Source: Chlamydoabsidia padenii (Eukaryota > Mucoromycota > Mucoromycetes > Mucorales > Cunninghamellaceae). From it: a stretch of 64,000 nucleotides of DNA. The notes under the pieces were generated by a model. That model was not told where the DNA came from. It ran no database searches and was given only the letters and a program-made list of their open reading frames with translations. This document shows, one piece after another, positions 11,799 through 21,961 of this stretch (positions within the stretch are counted from its first letter, which is position 1; each line of letters opens with the position of its first letter). The stretch spans positions 806,001-870,000 of the forward strand of contig JAIWND010000012.1 in the NCBI GenBank assembly GCA_025330725.1, written 5' to 3'. The translations under genes were made by a program, and so were the position numbers.

Positions 11799-11954
11799 TC
11801 TTTATTGTAGCATCGCCTTGTTAAACCCGACCTGGAAAACATTGACCAACAGTTGATTGTCATATCTGAAAACAAGCAACCTTATGAAGACGCTGGCTAT
11901 GAAACATTTTCCTCCGATCGCTTTATAGAACTATATGAACATTCGTCTAGTTAG
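9864..11954 (+). CDS. Protein with C-terminal tandem BRCT-like module (6 exons, 570 aa)
   Basis: Exons 9864-10452, 10516-10964, 11025-11249, 11310-11484, 11577-11707 and 11811-11954; phases agree. The first intron is 63 bases and in frame, so an ORF reads through it, but it has a GTAAGT donor, a CTAAC branch site and an AAAG acceptor. The first 370 residues are Ser/Thr/Pro-rich and disordered, with many SP/TP and SQ sites. Then RTPRFWGYHIMFATSID begins a BRCT fold, followed by VEAMGATIVFDTDTCTHLVS, KYIVSEDWVKDSISKGRF and a second block with YFDPS. The architecture recalls DNA-damage mediator proteins of the MDC1/PTIP type that read phosphoserine through paired BRCTs. Orthology to a named fungal protein is not established. 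Introns 4 and 5 carry runs of about 30 A and 33 T. Confidence 0.8.
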
Positions 11955-12501
11955 AATCATATTTATTACATCAATAAAATTAGTTTGGGTTTTGCATGAA
12001 TTCCGTGTTTTTGCATCCCGCCTCTTTGTTTGGGTTACGGTTTTATGTAGGAATGTCATATAATATGGTAAATGATGGTGATTCACATTCTGGTTTTTTA
12101 TGCATCATCTTGTATACACGTCTTCAGATGATGGTGGGGGAGCAAGGAAATAAATAAAGTTTGGTCGATTAGTTAGGATTATGCATCACGTTCCGGCTCC
12201 CCGTCATCAGTAAATGATCATGCAGGAATATCGATGTTAAATTTTAAAAAGACATGTCTATCACGTCTGGCTCACTTGAGAGTTTATCAAAGAAAATAAT
12301 GGTCGTATTTTTATTCAGATGGGGAGGAGATGATCATTTTCAAAAAAGACACAATTTTCCATACTGGGAACAACGTATCGGCGTTTGAAATAATGTCCGC
12401 TTTTGTAATTGAGGGCCGCTCAGCGGGATTACTCATCTCTGGAAAAAAAAAAAAAAAAAAAGATTTCTTTTCTTTTTTCTTTTCTTCTTCAAACAGTTTA
12501 A
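11955..12501. other. Intergenic region, BRCT 3' UTR and carboxypeptidase promoter
   Basis: AATAAA-like signals follow the BRCT stop. CGGCGTTTGAAAT at about 12379-12391 and CAGCGGGATTACT at about 12420-12432 sit 70-120 bases before the carboxypeptidase start. No gene seen. Confidence 0.5.
12379..12391 (+). promoter_or_regulatory. Recurrent promoter motif copy (carboxypeptidase)
   Basis: CGGCGTTTGAAAT followed by AATG, 111-123 bases before the start codon, same orientation as the gene. Confidence 0.5.
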
Positions 12502-14382
12502 ATGCTTTTTGCGAAACTCTCCCTTATCTCTGTACTTGGTGTTTTTGCCAGTGTACAGGCCTTTGACTATCAACATGTCATTCATAATAGCAACAGCAAC
12601 AGCAACTTTGGGGATCAACTTGTAACTACTGACGATTTCCGTGTCCTTACCCATGCTAACGCGGAAGGTTATCAACTTCGTATTAAAGAACCTCAGTCTT
12701 GTGAACAAGGTGTCCAGGTAATATATACTACCATTCTTTTTGTTTAATTCTTACAACTTGACATTTTTCATAAACATATAGTATTCTGGCTACATTGATA
12801 ACCTTGAACGAGACGACCACTTCTTCTTCTGGTTCTTCGAATCTCGCTCTTCTCCCAAGGATGATCCCACAGTGCTCTGGTTGAATGGAGGTAAGAATAA
12901 AAAGATAGAAGGGGGAGAGGGTACGAACTAACTTTTTATTTTATTTTATTTAATATGATTATTGAAAAGGACCTGGCTGTAGTTCCATGTTGGGTGCTTG
13001 GATGGAACTTGGTCCTTGTTTGGTGAATGCTGAAGGCAACGATACTACTTTGAATGCTCACAGTTGGAACTCTGTAGCTAACGTCATCTTCTTGGATCAG
13101 GTAAGACTATAAAAACAAGATGAAACAGTCTAAAAAATCACATGCTCAATTCTCCTTGCGTTATTTTTTTTTCTTTCTTTTCTTTAGCCTGTCAATGTTG
13201 GTTACTCTCACGGTAAATCCAAAGTTTATAGTACTGCAGGTGCGGCCCAGGATGTGTATGCCTTTTTGCAAATCTTCTTCACCGAATTCGATCAATATGC
13301 CAAGAATTCCTTCCATATTACTGGTGAGTCTTATGCTGGTCATTATCTTCCTGCTTTGGCTACCGAAATCATCTCCAAAAACAAATTCGCTGAAGAACAT
13401 GGTCGTTTACGTATCAACTTTGAATCTATGGCTATTGGTAATGGATTTACTAATAGTCAAACTCAATTCAAGTATTATCAAAACTATGGCTGCGCAAAAG
13501 ATGATAGCAAATGTAAGTTGGGGGGGGACAGAATCGGAATTTTAATCAACTAATCCTGGATGATAGATCAACCCATCTTTGATGATGAAACTTGTGCCGA
13601 AATGGAAAAGACATATCCACGCTGTCTTGCCTTGTCCAATGCCTGTTACCGTTTCCCCAGCTCATTGACTTGTGTCCCTGCTTTGCTTTACTGTGAAAAA
13701 TATCAAGGTGGTGATCAATTCGAAAAGACCGGTTTGAACCCATACGACATTCGCAGAAAATGTGAAGGTGATAGTGGACTATGTTATGATCTTATTGCTG
13801 CAATTGATGATTATGCCAACTTGGATCATGTACGACAATCTATGGGCGTGGATCCTTCTATTGGCAATTACACTGGATGCAGCAATCCCGTTGGTACTCG
13901 CTTTGTTTTGACTGGTGATGGTGCCAAGAACTTTGAACCTCAAGTAGCAAAAACTCTTAGCGAAGGTATTCGTGTCTTACTATACGTTGGTGACAAGGAT
14001 TATATCTGTAACTGGTAAGTCTCTTCAAGTGGGATACCGCTGTATTATAGGTACTAACTTGTCTTGTTTTGAATAGGATGGGTAATAAGGCTTGGTCACT
14101 CAGCATGGATTGGCCGGGACAAGAAGGTTATAACGCCGCTAAGGATGAACCATGGAACAACAAGAAGACCAAGGAACAAGCTGGTGAAGTACGTACTTAC
14201 AAGAACCTATCATTTTTGCGCGTGTATGATGCTGGCCATATGGTAAGAGAGAGAAAAAATAAAAAAATAAAAAAGAAAAGGATCATCATTAACATATTTT
14301 CTTATAGGTACCTTATGATCAACCATCCAACGCATTGGACTTCTTTGGACGCTGGTTGAAGAATGAACCTTTGAATGAATAG
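12502..14382 (+). CDS. Serine carboxypeptidase, S10 family, carboxypeptidase Y-like (7 exons, 489 aa)
   Basis: Exons 12502-12717, 12782-12890, 12970-13100, 13188-13512, 13567-14014, 14077-14242 and 14308-14382; phases agree throughout. It starts with a clear signal peptide ([20 protein letters not shown]). Then [37 protein letters not shown] (oxyanion hole), NVIFLDQPVNVGYS, the nucleophile in [11 protein letters not shown] (Ser about 200), an Asp in [14 protein letters not shown] and a His in DAGHMVPYDQP complete the S10 triad. NW.GN and the Cys pattern match yeast Prc1. The enzyme removes C-terminal residues from peptides in the vacuole or outside the cell. The propeptide is short compared with Prc1, and no membrane tail follows, so it is not Kex1-like. 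Confidence 0.95.
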
Positions 14383-14598
14383 TTTACCCGTTCTCATACA
14401 CACACACACACATACACATTTAGGTTGTTTATCTTGTAGTACCTTGCGTAATATATGTTTAAATAAAGAACTCGATATATTTTGCTCTCTGCACCTATTC
14501 GTTCAACTTTTTTTTTTTTTTTAGGAATTGGGTAATTCATTGTTGTTGATGGAATCTGTATCATATGGTTGAAGGGCAATTATGCAGATTGCACACGG

Positions 14599-14613
14599 GC
14601 GGGATTTGAAAAT
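14599..14613 (+). promoter_or_regulatory. Recurrent promoter motif copy (distal, TLDc gene)
   Basis: GCGGGATTTGAAAAT, about 300 bases before the TLDc start codon, same orientation. Confidence 0.45.
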
Positions 14614-14829
14614 GTTTTTTTTTTCTTGATGTTGGTTGTGAAGACGAGAGCCCCATTCTCAATGATCATCCATCTCAAGCATGACCTGACTTGCGCTAAA
14701 AACTAGATTAAACAAAGTTTTTTTTTTTTTTTTGAAAATGTAGAACACAATTCCAACATTTTGGACATGGATTAATGTTGGAGTGGGTGGTGGGTGGTCC
14801 TTTCGACGACTTTGGTTAGTGTGGGGGTA

Positions 14830-14845
14830 GCGGGATTTGAAATTG
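14830..14845 (+). promoter_or_regulatory. Recurrent promoter motif copy (proximal, TLDc gene)
   Basis: GCGGGATTTGAAATTG, about 65-80 bases before the chosen ATG. This is the best match to the consensus in the window. Confidence 0.55.
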
Positions 14846-14908
14846 ATATTTTGCTTTTCAATTCGTCCCAAGGCAAAAATGATTTTCTCTCTCTTCTTCC
14901 TCTTCAAC

Positions 14909-16651
14909 ATGGGAAACCAATCCAGCCAAGAAAAACAAAGCAAAGCCGACGAAGCTCATATAAGATTACTTCTTGATCATCTGACAGCAGAAGAAAAGAA
15001 TCATCTTTTGAAACAGTTTGGTGGTGATCAAGGCAACACATTCAAGCTTATCGACTTTGGGACCTTCACTGACACTTGTATCGATAATTTACCTGATTAT
15101 TACAACGACCAACTTGTTCAATCATTTAAACTTTATGTCGGTGCTCACTGCTCTTCTTCTACGCCAACCAAAATAGCCTTTCGCCAATGTGTTGATGCTA
15201 TTCTCTCCATCTCTCAAGGAACAAGTTTATCAAACGGCACGGTGGTCAACCCGGCAGATGCTTTTGTCCAGGTCTATACATTGATGGCACAGAAACACAA
15301 CATCTCATTGGAAACCTTTGTTACATGGGTGGTGGAAACGGGGGTACGACTTTGGTTTAATGGATCTGGGGTGACTTTTGTGGACGACAACCAACAATGC
15401 TCCCGACTGGTCAACACTTTACTCTACTTTGCCAAAGAACAAGAACAAACAAACAAACAAATGGACTGGTTATTGGAGGATGAAGGGACAAACCACAACA
15501 ACAGTACGACGGATCAGGCGACTTGTCAATGGGCACAACAGGTGAAGGCAGCACCCTTTGAACATTTGGATGATGACTCGATAAAGCAAACATTAGTATC
15601 TTGGTATGAAAAAACAAGTGAACTGGGTATTCTCTTCCAACTGGTGGCGAAAACATACTTCTTTGGACAGTCCAATTTATCGGGTGAACTTTCACATCAA
15701 GCGCGGATCTCACATCGACAATCACCTCTGATTCAACCCGCTCCTTCCTCTTCCTTCTCTCGACTACTATCACCTTACGATTACTTTTATCTGACCATGC
15801 AATTTCCTCAAAATGCACTCTCTTGGTCATCACATGAGCGTATCCAGCGTCGCCAATCAGCAGATCAGGATTTACAACACAAGAACATCTTCTCCTCTCG
15901 ACAGAATGGGAACAGTTGGCAAGTATTTGCGAATGGTATTGTGCGAAATCAAGGGGCAACACTATTGGTTATCAAGACAAAGGATGGGTCTCTCTTTGGT
16001 GGGTATACTGATGATCCATGGCGATTGGAAACGGATTGGTATGGTACTTCTGCAAACTATCTCTTCCAATTAGATGGCTCCTTCTCATCTTACAACATGA
16101 TGGGTCTTTGGAATGCAACTTCAAATAATCGACACTATCAATATTTATGCTGGGGGAAGAAAAGTTTACCTAATGGATTAGGTAAAGAGAGGGAAAAGTA
16201 AATGACAAATAATGATAGATTGGAACTAACGTTTATATCCCTATCCTAGGTATGGGTGGACAACTCGATTATGCAGGACTTTGGATTGATGCTGATTTTA
16301 TCCATGGACACTCAAAAGGTCCAATCTGTTCTACATATCAAAGTCCACGGTTGTCTTTACAAGATCAATTTGAAATTGATGAAGTAGAAGGTCAGTAAAA
16401 TTAAATAAATAAAAAAAAGGGAGGGGGAGGAAGTGCATGTTACTAACATATATGTTACATTTTTTTTTTAAATAGTCTGGCTTGTCCGACCTATCATACG
16501 CGATGAAGATGAAGATGATACCAAAGGTGGCAGTGTCCTTGATCGTGCTGAAGATATGGAATTCCTCGAAATGTCAGGAAGGAAACTTTACTCTAGGGAT
16601 TTGGAAAAACCACCAGCAACTGAACAAGAAGATGAAAAGCGATCCTCCTAA
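14909..16651 (+). CDS. MEAK7/Rtc5-type TLDc-domain protein (3 exons, 529 aa)
   Basis: Exons 14909-16181, 16250-16390 and 16476-16651. I chose the ATG giving MGNQSSQEKQ because Gly2 followed by Asn/Ser is an N-myristoylation signal, as in MEAK7 and yeast Rtc5. Two upstream in-frame ATGs lie almost on top of the promoter motif. An EF-hand-like helical N-terminal half (LLLDHLTAEEKNHLLKQFGG) precedes the TLDc domain: GATLLVIKTKDGSLFGGYTD, YQYLCWGKKSLPNGLGMGGQ and YAGLWIDADFIHGHSKGP, ending in VEVWLVRP. TLDc proteins of this type bind the V-ATPase and affect its assembly, and MEAK7 also signals to mTOR at lysosomes. The last 50 residues are acidic and unlike the family. Intron 2 has a less common GTCAGT donor. 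Confidence 0.88.
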
Positions 16652-16891
16652 TTGGAAGGTGTCACCAAAAGCATTATGGATTATCAAAGCCTCCTTGGTT
16701 GGCTACCCACTGTATCCTTTTTTTAACATCTTGTTGACATGACAATAATAAATATCATAACCATTTGGCCCCACATTAAAAAATGATCGGCGCTTCAACT
16801 ATTTTTAATTTTCCATTTATATAAATCTTTGACTCAAAAAATAACTTCTTCTCTTCTTTAATCTATTAGATCATTATTCTCTCCAAATCTA
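16652..16891. other. Short spacer before the SGNH hydrolase
   Basis: Sequence between the TLDc stop and the chosen hydrolase start. It has no signal-peptide exon that I could join, so the hydrolase N-terminus is uncertain here. Confidence 0.4.
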
Positions 16892-18063
16892 ATGTCACCA
16901 CTATCGACAACTGGCACTCTATATGTTTACGGCGATTCATATTCAGGTAATAAAAGGATATCAATCCTCTTTTTCATAATGACTGTGTACTAATACCTCA
17001 ACTCCTTCTTTGTTAGAAATCACCAATAGCACTCGAAAAACTAACGGACCGATCTGGAGCGAACAGGTAGCCAAAGCTTGGGGTTTGCAACTACAAAGTT
17101 TCGCTTCTCTTGGGAGTCGAACGTGTCGAGCATCTGATACAGCTTCTCCTTCTATTGCTAGTCAAGTTGAACTCTACAGGAACAAGGTGGCCCATGGGAA
17201 TTATAACAATAAGAATGATGTGCACGCCTTCTTTATCGGTATAACGGATATCACCAACTCTACAAGTAAGTACTACAGTATCCAATCTCTTTTTACATAA
17301 GCATAACATATACTTTTGCTGTATTAGAGTTTGAAGCGAACAATCTTGTCGGATGTATCAGCCAGCAAATAGTAAGTACCCAAAAAAGGGAATGGCTGAG
17401 TAGATCCAAGACAAAACAAGCCTATTTACCTAATCTGCCTCTATTTTTGCTTACTAGACCAATCTTCAACAAGTCGATCCTCAGGTCCGGGTGCTACTAC
17501 TTGGTATTCCTCCGTTGGAATACTCTCCTTTTTATGCTAATCACACCAATCATGATCAGATCAAGACCAGGGTAGAACACTACAATGTGGGCTTGGAGGA
17601 TGTAGTGTTGTACACAAAGGACGATCTAAAGACACCACTATCCTACATTGACACTAATCAACTTTTTGCTGATATATTGGGCAATCCTGCTGTTTATGGA
17701 TTAAAGGATGTGGATCATGCTTATTGGGATCAATGTCAAGGCCGGTGTAGCGACTCGATGGATAGTTATCTTTGGTGGGACAAGATTCATTTGACGGGGG
17801 CTGGGCACAAGGCAATTGCGGACACTATTATCATCAAGAATCCATTTGGCTATACAGTAGACGAAGATTATGTGGCGACTAATGGTGATGATTCGTTTTT
17901 GTCTTCAACTGGTGATTATGTACATTATGCTCCTTGGTTTTTGCTCTTCTGTGTCTTGGTAATTGTCGTCATGATGATGCGCCCGAAACAAGGCTTTTAC
18001 TTTGCAACGCTATCTTTGTGGAAACGTCGAAAAACACATGCATATACGGCTGTCCCTGTTTAG
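16892..18063 (+). CDS. SGNH/GDSL-type esterase with C-terminal membrane anchor (4 exons, 317 aa)
   Basis: Exons 16892-16946, 17017-17265, 17328-17371 and 17458-18063; phases agree. Block I is LYVYGDSYS near the N-terminus (nucleophile Ser). Block V is WWDKIHLTGAGHKAIAD, giving the catalytic Asp-x-x-His. Between them lie FFIGITDIT and VRVLLLGIPPLEYSPF, the strand and loop expected of the fold. Several N-glycosylation sites are present. Near the C-terminus a hydrophobic segment (WFLLFCVLVIVVMMM) is followed by a basic tail, predicting a type I anchored ectoenzyme, perhaps deacetylating or cleaving esters at the cell surface. A signal peptide is not visible in the chosen start, so an upstream exon may be missing. 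It resembles the thermolabile-hemolysin-like/CE16 group of fungal lipolytic enzymes. Confidence 0.78.
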
Positions 18064-18457
18064 TTACCAGTAACCCCATCCCCTACACACACATAGTCAT
18101 ATATTGTCATTACCACTACATTATACTACCATTGTTTATTATTCCCGTATTTATACTTGTACTTTTTTATATAACATCAAACAATAAAACTATGTCCTTT
18201 TGCTTATATATATATATATATACTGGAGAAGGGGGGTGGAATAAAAGGGATTGTGTATCGTTACTGTAATATGTCACATGTATTGCACCCTACCTTTAGT
18301 ATAGTATGTATTAACCAAGAGTATCTTTTTACAAGAATGGGAGGCTAGCATGTATGTTTTGGGGTCTGTATAACAATATCTTTTGACATCATTGCCTCTC
18401 ACCTTGTTGATAATTCGTTCATACTGGCGGGGTTTGCATTTCGGGGGTGTCGCATAA
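18064..18457. other. 3' UTR and intergenic DNA
   Basis: AATAAA at about 18183 and a (TA)n tract at about 18206-18222. GGCGGGGTTTGCATTT at about 18426-18441 is a weak motif relative. No gene. Confidence 0.45.
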
Positions 18458-18705
18458 GAGCATCTCCAACGGTGACATTCAATTCAAGTTTACATTCGAT
18501 TGAATGAGCGCTGATAAAAAAAAAAACTTCCTCCAACGGTTGACACATTCGATTGATTGTACATCTTTTGTTCGCCGTCCCTTGCAATCAATCGGTGGAC
18601 ACAATCAATTAATGTAACTGTAGGAGTGAGTCACCCGTTAAACTTTATTGAAATCCTTATTGTCTAACTTTAACATTCAATTGAATGTTACCATTGGAGA
18701 TGCTC
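18458..18705. mobile_element. MITE of PIF/Harbinger (Tourist) type, about 248 bases
   Basis: The element starts GAGCATCTCCAACGGTGACA and ends with the imperfect reverse complement (GGTTACCATTGGAGATGCTC-like; the last bases are GGAGATGCTC). The inverted ends match over roughly 27 of 30 bases and continue into ACATTCAATT. The copy is flanked on both sides by TAA (18455-18457 and 18706-18708), the target-site duplication of PIF/Harbinger elements. The interior has no ORF but repeats shorter versions of the end sequence (CCTCCAACGGTTGACA, CATTCGATTGATTG). It is therefore a non-autonomous element that would depend on a transposase encoded elsewhere. Confidence 0.82.
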
Positions 18706-18719
18706 TAATGGAATAAGAG

Positions 18720-19019
18720 TGACCGGGATTTGAAAACGAAGTACTCAGTGAATCCTTTTTTTTTGTTTCTTTTTTTTTTTTTTACAAATGACAGGTAAAA
18801 GTCATCGCAAGCCTGAACATTCTGACAGAAGGGTTTTCGAGCTTGGCTTTTGCGGTGACTTATGTTGTAAATATGCTATAGTGTCCACATCGCCATTTTA
18901 ATCATTAGCATCCGTTGACAATTGGAGCCAGTAGAGCCTTTTTCAAATCTTAGTAGAGGCAGGCGGGATCTCAAAGTGAAATCTGGTTCCTCTTCGTACA
19001 TTTTTTTTATTCTACATGC

Positions 19020-19076
<57 letters not shown>

Positions 19077-19290
19077 AGTCAGGATAAAACGATCTTCAGG
19101 CTATATTGCTCCATACAAGGTACTTGGTATATTGGCCATTATGTAAAGTTTGTCGGAAATGGGCCAAGGAATACTCATGGTCACTTTTGTCATTAGCACC
19201 ACTTGTCCATTAAGGCAGTAGAGCTATCATGAGATTTAAGGTGAGGGTAAGCGGGTTTTTAAATAAGTTTGGTCTCGTCTAGGTGATGTG
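18720..19290 (+). repeat. Diverged copies of a dispersed repeat of about 240 bases, with long T runs
   Basis: Two related units. The better one, about 19072-19275, runs from ACAAAAGTCAGGATAAAACG through TATATTGCTCCATACAAGG, GGCCATTATGTAAAGTTTGT, GTCATTAGCACCACTTGTCC and AAGCGGGTTTTTAAAT to GTTTGGTCTCGTCT. The same landmarks occur in the same order in the tandem array at 38.2-38.9 kb. The upstream unit (about 18780-19020) is older, with GTCATCGCAAGCCTG and GGCGGGATCTCAAAG. A run of about 50 T (19023-19072) separates them. CGGGATTTGAAAA, a motif copy, lies at 18724-18736. Confidence 0.75.
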
Positions 19291-19496
19291 AATAGAATAA
19301 TATAGGCATGATGTAACACCTGAGTAATAAAAATATAACCACTTTGAAATCAATTACATAGAGTCTCTTTAGAGTACCAGCGGACAAAAAATGCTGTCAG
19401 CAGGTTTAATTTTCTATATGTAGTACTCGAACCAAAAAGTGTCTATATAAGATACTGTACTGATAAAGCAAAAAAGAAAAAGAAAAAAAAAAGGAT

Positions 19497-20397
19497 CTAA
19501 AGTAAATAGTAGGCAGAAAGGACAGATAAAGTGATGATTGTCATTGTGCCCGTTTTGAAAGTAGAGGCAGCAGACGTACCACTGGGTTTAGCAGTAGTGA
19601 CAGGACCCAAGATGGACCGAGTGGCAGAGGTCGTGGTATTCACAGAAACAGAGGATACATTGGCTTGAGCAGAGCTTGAGGATTCAGGAGGAGGAGGAGA
19701 TGGCAATAATTGGGAAGGTGCAGGACTGGACTTCATATCAACCATGCCAAAAGAGGTGTCCATCAACCCAGTCTCTTGTTCCGGCTCTGTTGCCTTTAAA
19801 AGCTTGCTATCATCCACTGGATGCTCTGTGACCAACTTGTCTTGATTAGCTTGGTCTTCAACCAGTGTATCTGATTCAATGCCTTTCTTCTTGGTCTCTT
19901 TCTTGTTGTCTTCCTTGGCGCCTTTCTTATCATGATCTTTTTCTTTTCCCCTTTTCCCTTCTTTTTTGTCGTTTTCCTTGGAGATCGAGTCGATATCTAG
20001 CCCAAAACTTTCAGATTCATTCTCTTCTTTTTTATTCTTTTTGTTTTTCTTTCCGTGGCTTATATCATCGTCTTCTTGTTGCTTTTATTTGGGGGAGGGG
20101 AAGAGGGGGAAAAAAAACATTTAAACGCCGCCGCATAAATTTCCCTGTTCCCGCCCTGTTACCTTTTTCTCATCCTTATCTTCCAAGAGTTCACTGTCCA
20201 ATGTGAAAGAAGGTACAACGGAATCAGATGAATCAATAGAGTCTGATTCGCTTATAGACTTTGATTTCTTTTCACGATGGGCTATATATGATCGATAAGT
20301 CAGTCAATGTCATTCCTGATCACTTTTATTGATGTAGCTTACCAGAGGCAAGGGTTACCAAAGCAAATGTAAGTGTAACAAGAGAAAAAATCTTCAT
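19497..20397 (-). CDS. Secreted Lys/Glu-rich protein, probably GPI-anchored (3 exons, 252 aa)
   Basis: Exons 20397-20343, 20281-20163 and 20081-19497; phases agree. The N-terminus MKIFSLVTLTFALVTLASA is a signal peptide. The middle (residues about 20-130) is a highly charged Lys/Glu/Asp/Ser repeat-like region (KKNKKNKKEENESESF, KKEGKRGKEKDHDKK). Then comes a Pro/Ser/Thr-rich stretch (SQLLPSPPPPESSSS), and the protein ends in a short hydrophobic tail without basic residues (TMTIITLSVLSAYYLL), as in GPI attachment signals. No enzyme motif seen. A cell-wall or surface protein is inferred. The charged core is unusual for a fungal wall protein and could bind polyanions. I do not recognise a family. 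Confidence 0.72.
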
Positions 20398-20692
20398 TTT
20401 TTTTTTTTTTGTTGAATCGATTTTTTAAAAAGTAAAGAAATGGAGTCCTCTATTTAAAGGAAAAGAAAAAAGGTCGATCCTCGAAGACCTAGAATTCAAT
20501 TCTTTTTCACGGCTACTACATGGACTGAATTGAAAGACATCTATCCCATTATTGATCTCAACCAGTCCATTTGCTCTGCCATTACCAACATCACTTTCGA
20601 TTCCTTTGAAACGGCATGGCCCTAAAAAGTACGTTCGAGCGAAATGTGTTTTTATGCCGAGTGGTATGCATTGTTCAAATCACGATCTAAAA

Positions 20693-20707
20693 GCGGAATT
20701 TGAAATT
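20693..20707 (+). promoter_or_regulatory. Recurrent motif copy in intergenic DNA
   Basis: GCGGAATTTGAAATT, about 300 bases before the Lys-rich gene start (minus strand), in the opposite orientation. Confidence 0.4.
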
Positions 20708-21709
20708 GAAATAAAGTCTATTTTCCTGGGGTCTTTTTCTCCTTTCTTTCTTCCCTTCTTTCAAACCCTTTCGACTCAATCAAAGGCGAATCTCATGCAC
20801 TCTATTTGTATTCACTATAACAACAAACAGTAATACAGGTTGTGAAACTCGAATGTAACTAATGCATGGGTATTGGTAGCAACAGGTGATAAAAAAAAAT
20901 ACCTTGATACAACCTCCACAAACGATACTACAACAACTCTTATATGACACCTATCAGCTAGCCAGTCAATAAGGTGAACACCAATTATGTTAATCGAGGT
21001 GTCACTCATTCTACCAACGGGATTTCTAAACATCAACAATGATAGGCGATCGTGGACAGCACATCAGCTTCCCCCCTCTCTCTTTATTGATAAGTATCCT
21101 CCTCCTAAACAAAACAGATGATGTATTATAACCAAAAGACGTTCATATTGTAGATCTTTAGTACGCCGGATTGGTCGCATTGACTATTGTGGTACACAGG
21201 TGCAACTTGGGACTTGGATATCGGGCAATGACAGATCGATCGACGATTCCCCAAATTACTCAGGGCGTAGAACGATGACGTCTATTCTTGATAGTGATTA
21301 GAAATAGAATTAGTAGTAGTTGTCTCCTCTATTTTTATCAGTAGTAGTCCACTTGTATACTAGCTTTAGTAGTGATAGTGGTCATCCCCCTCGTCCCTGT
21401 ATATATTATTGATTAATAAAAAAAACCTATTTAATTTGGCAACTTTGTCGTAAAATGATAATGTTTAGTGAAATCATCACTAGTTCCAATTCCTGGTATA
21501 TATCTTTTCCTCATGCATGTATGACGCAAATGATATTGGCAGATAAAAATCACTTTGATGTAAAATACATAGTTTAGACCTCCAACGTCAAGTAATGCAA
21601 CATTTCACTCGAACAAGAAAGACGAGGGGGGGGGGGTTTACTTCTTTATGAGGTGATATGATAGTTGGAAATTGTAACATGTTACTATGATATGATACAC
21701 CATAGGATT

Positions 21710-21722
21710 CGGGATTTGAAAT
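21710..21722 (+). promoter_or_regulatory. Recurrent promoter motif copy (RhoGEF)
   Basis: CGGGATTTGAAAT about 240-250 bases before the proposed RhoGEF start, same orientation. Confidence 0.45.
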
Positions 21723-21961
21723 GTGTGGTAAGCTGTTAATGCGGCCCCGCCTCTGAAAAATTACAAGGTTTACCGTCAACGGACCTAAAATATTAATGGG
21801 ATTCAATTTTCCTTTTTTTTTTTCTTTCCCTTTTTTCTTCTTGATATAATTCAAGTTTGAAGGGTGGGAAATCTCTTTTATACTTTTATATACCTCTTTG
21901 TCTATTACATTTAAACAACTGCAACTCGAACACGCCTTTAATAAAGCCCACCAGTTGAAAT

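Larger units (their letters stand above)
14383..14908. other. Intergenic region with two strong motif copies
   Basis: After the carboxypeptidase stop come a (CA)n stretch and an AATAAA. Two near-perfect motif copies occur at about 14599-14613 and 14830-14845. No gene seen. Confidence 0.55.
20398..21961. other. Intergenic region, no gene recognised
   Basis: About 1.5 kb. GCGGAATTTGAAATT (about 20693-20707) and CGGGATTTGAAAT (about 21710-21722) are clear copies of the recurrent motif, the second about 250 bases before the RhoGEF start. A G run and a pyrimidine tract precede the RhoGEF. ORFs here are short and lack exon features. Confidence 0.45.

Noticed and set aside
15411..15962. 183-codon minus-strand ORF opposite the TLDc gene
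   Set aside because: It is the reverse shadow of a well-supported exon and contains no domain.
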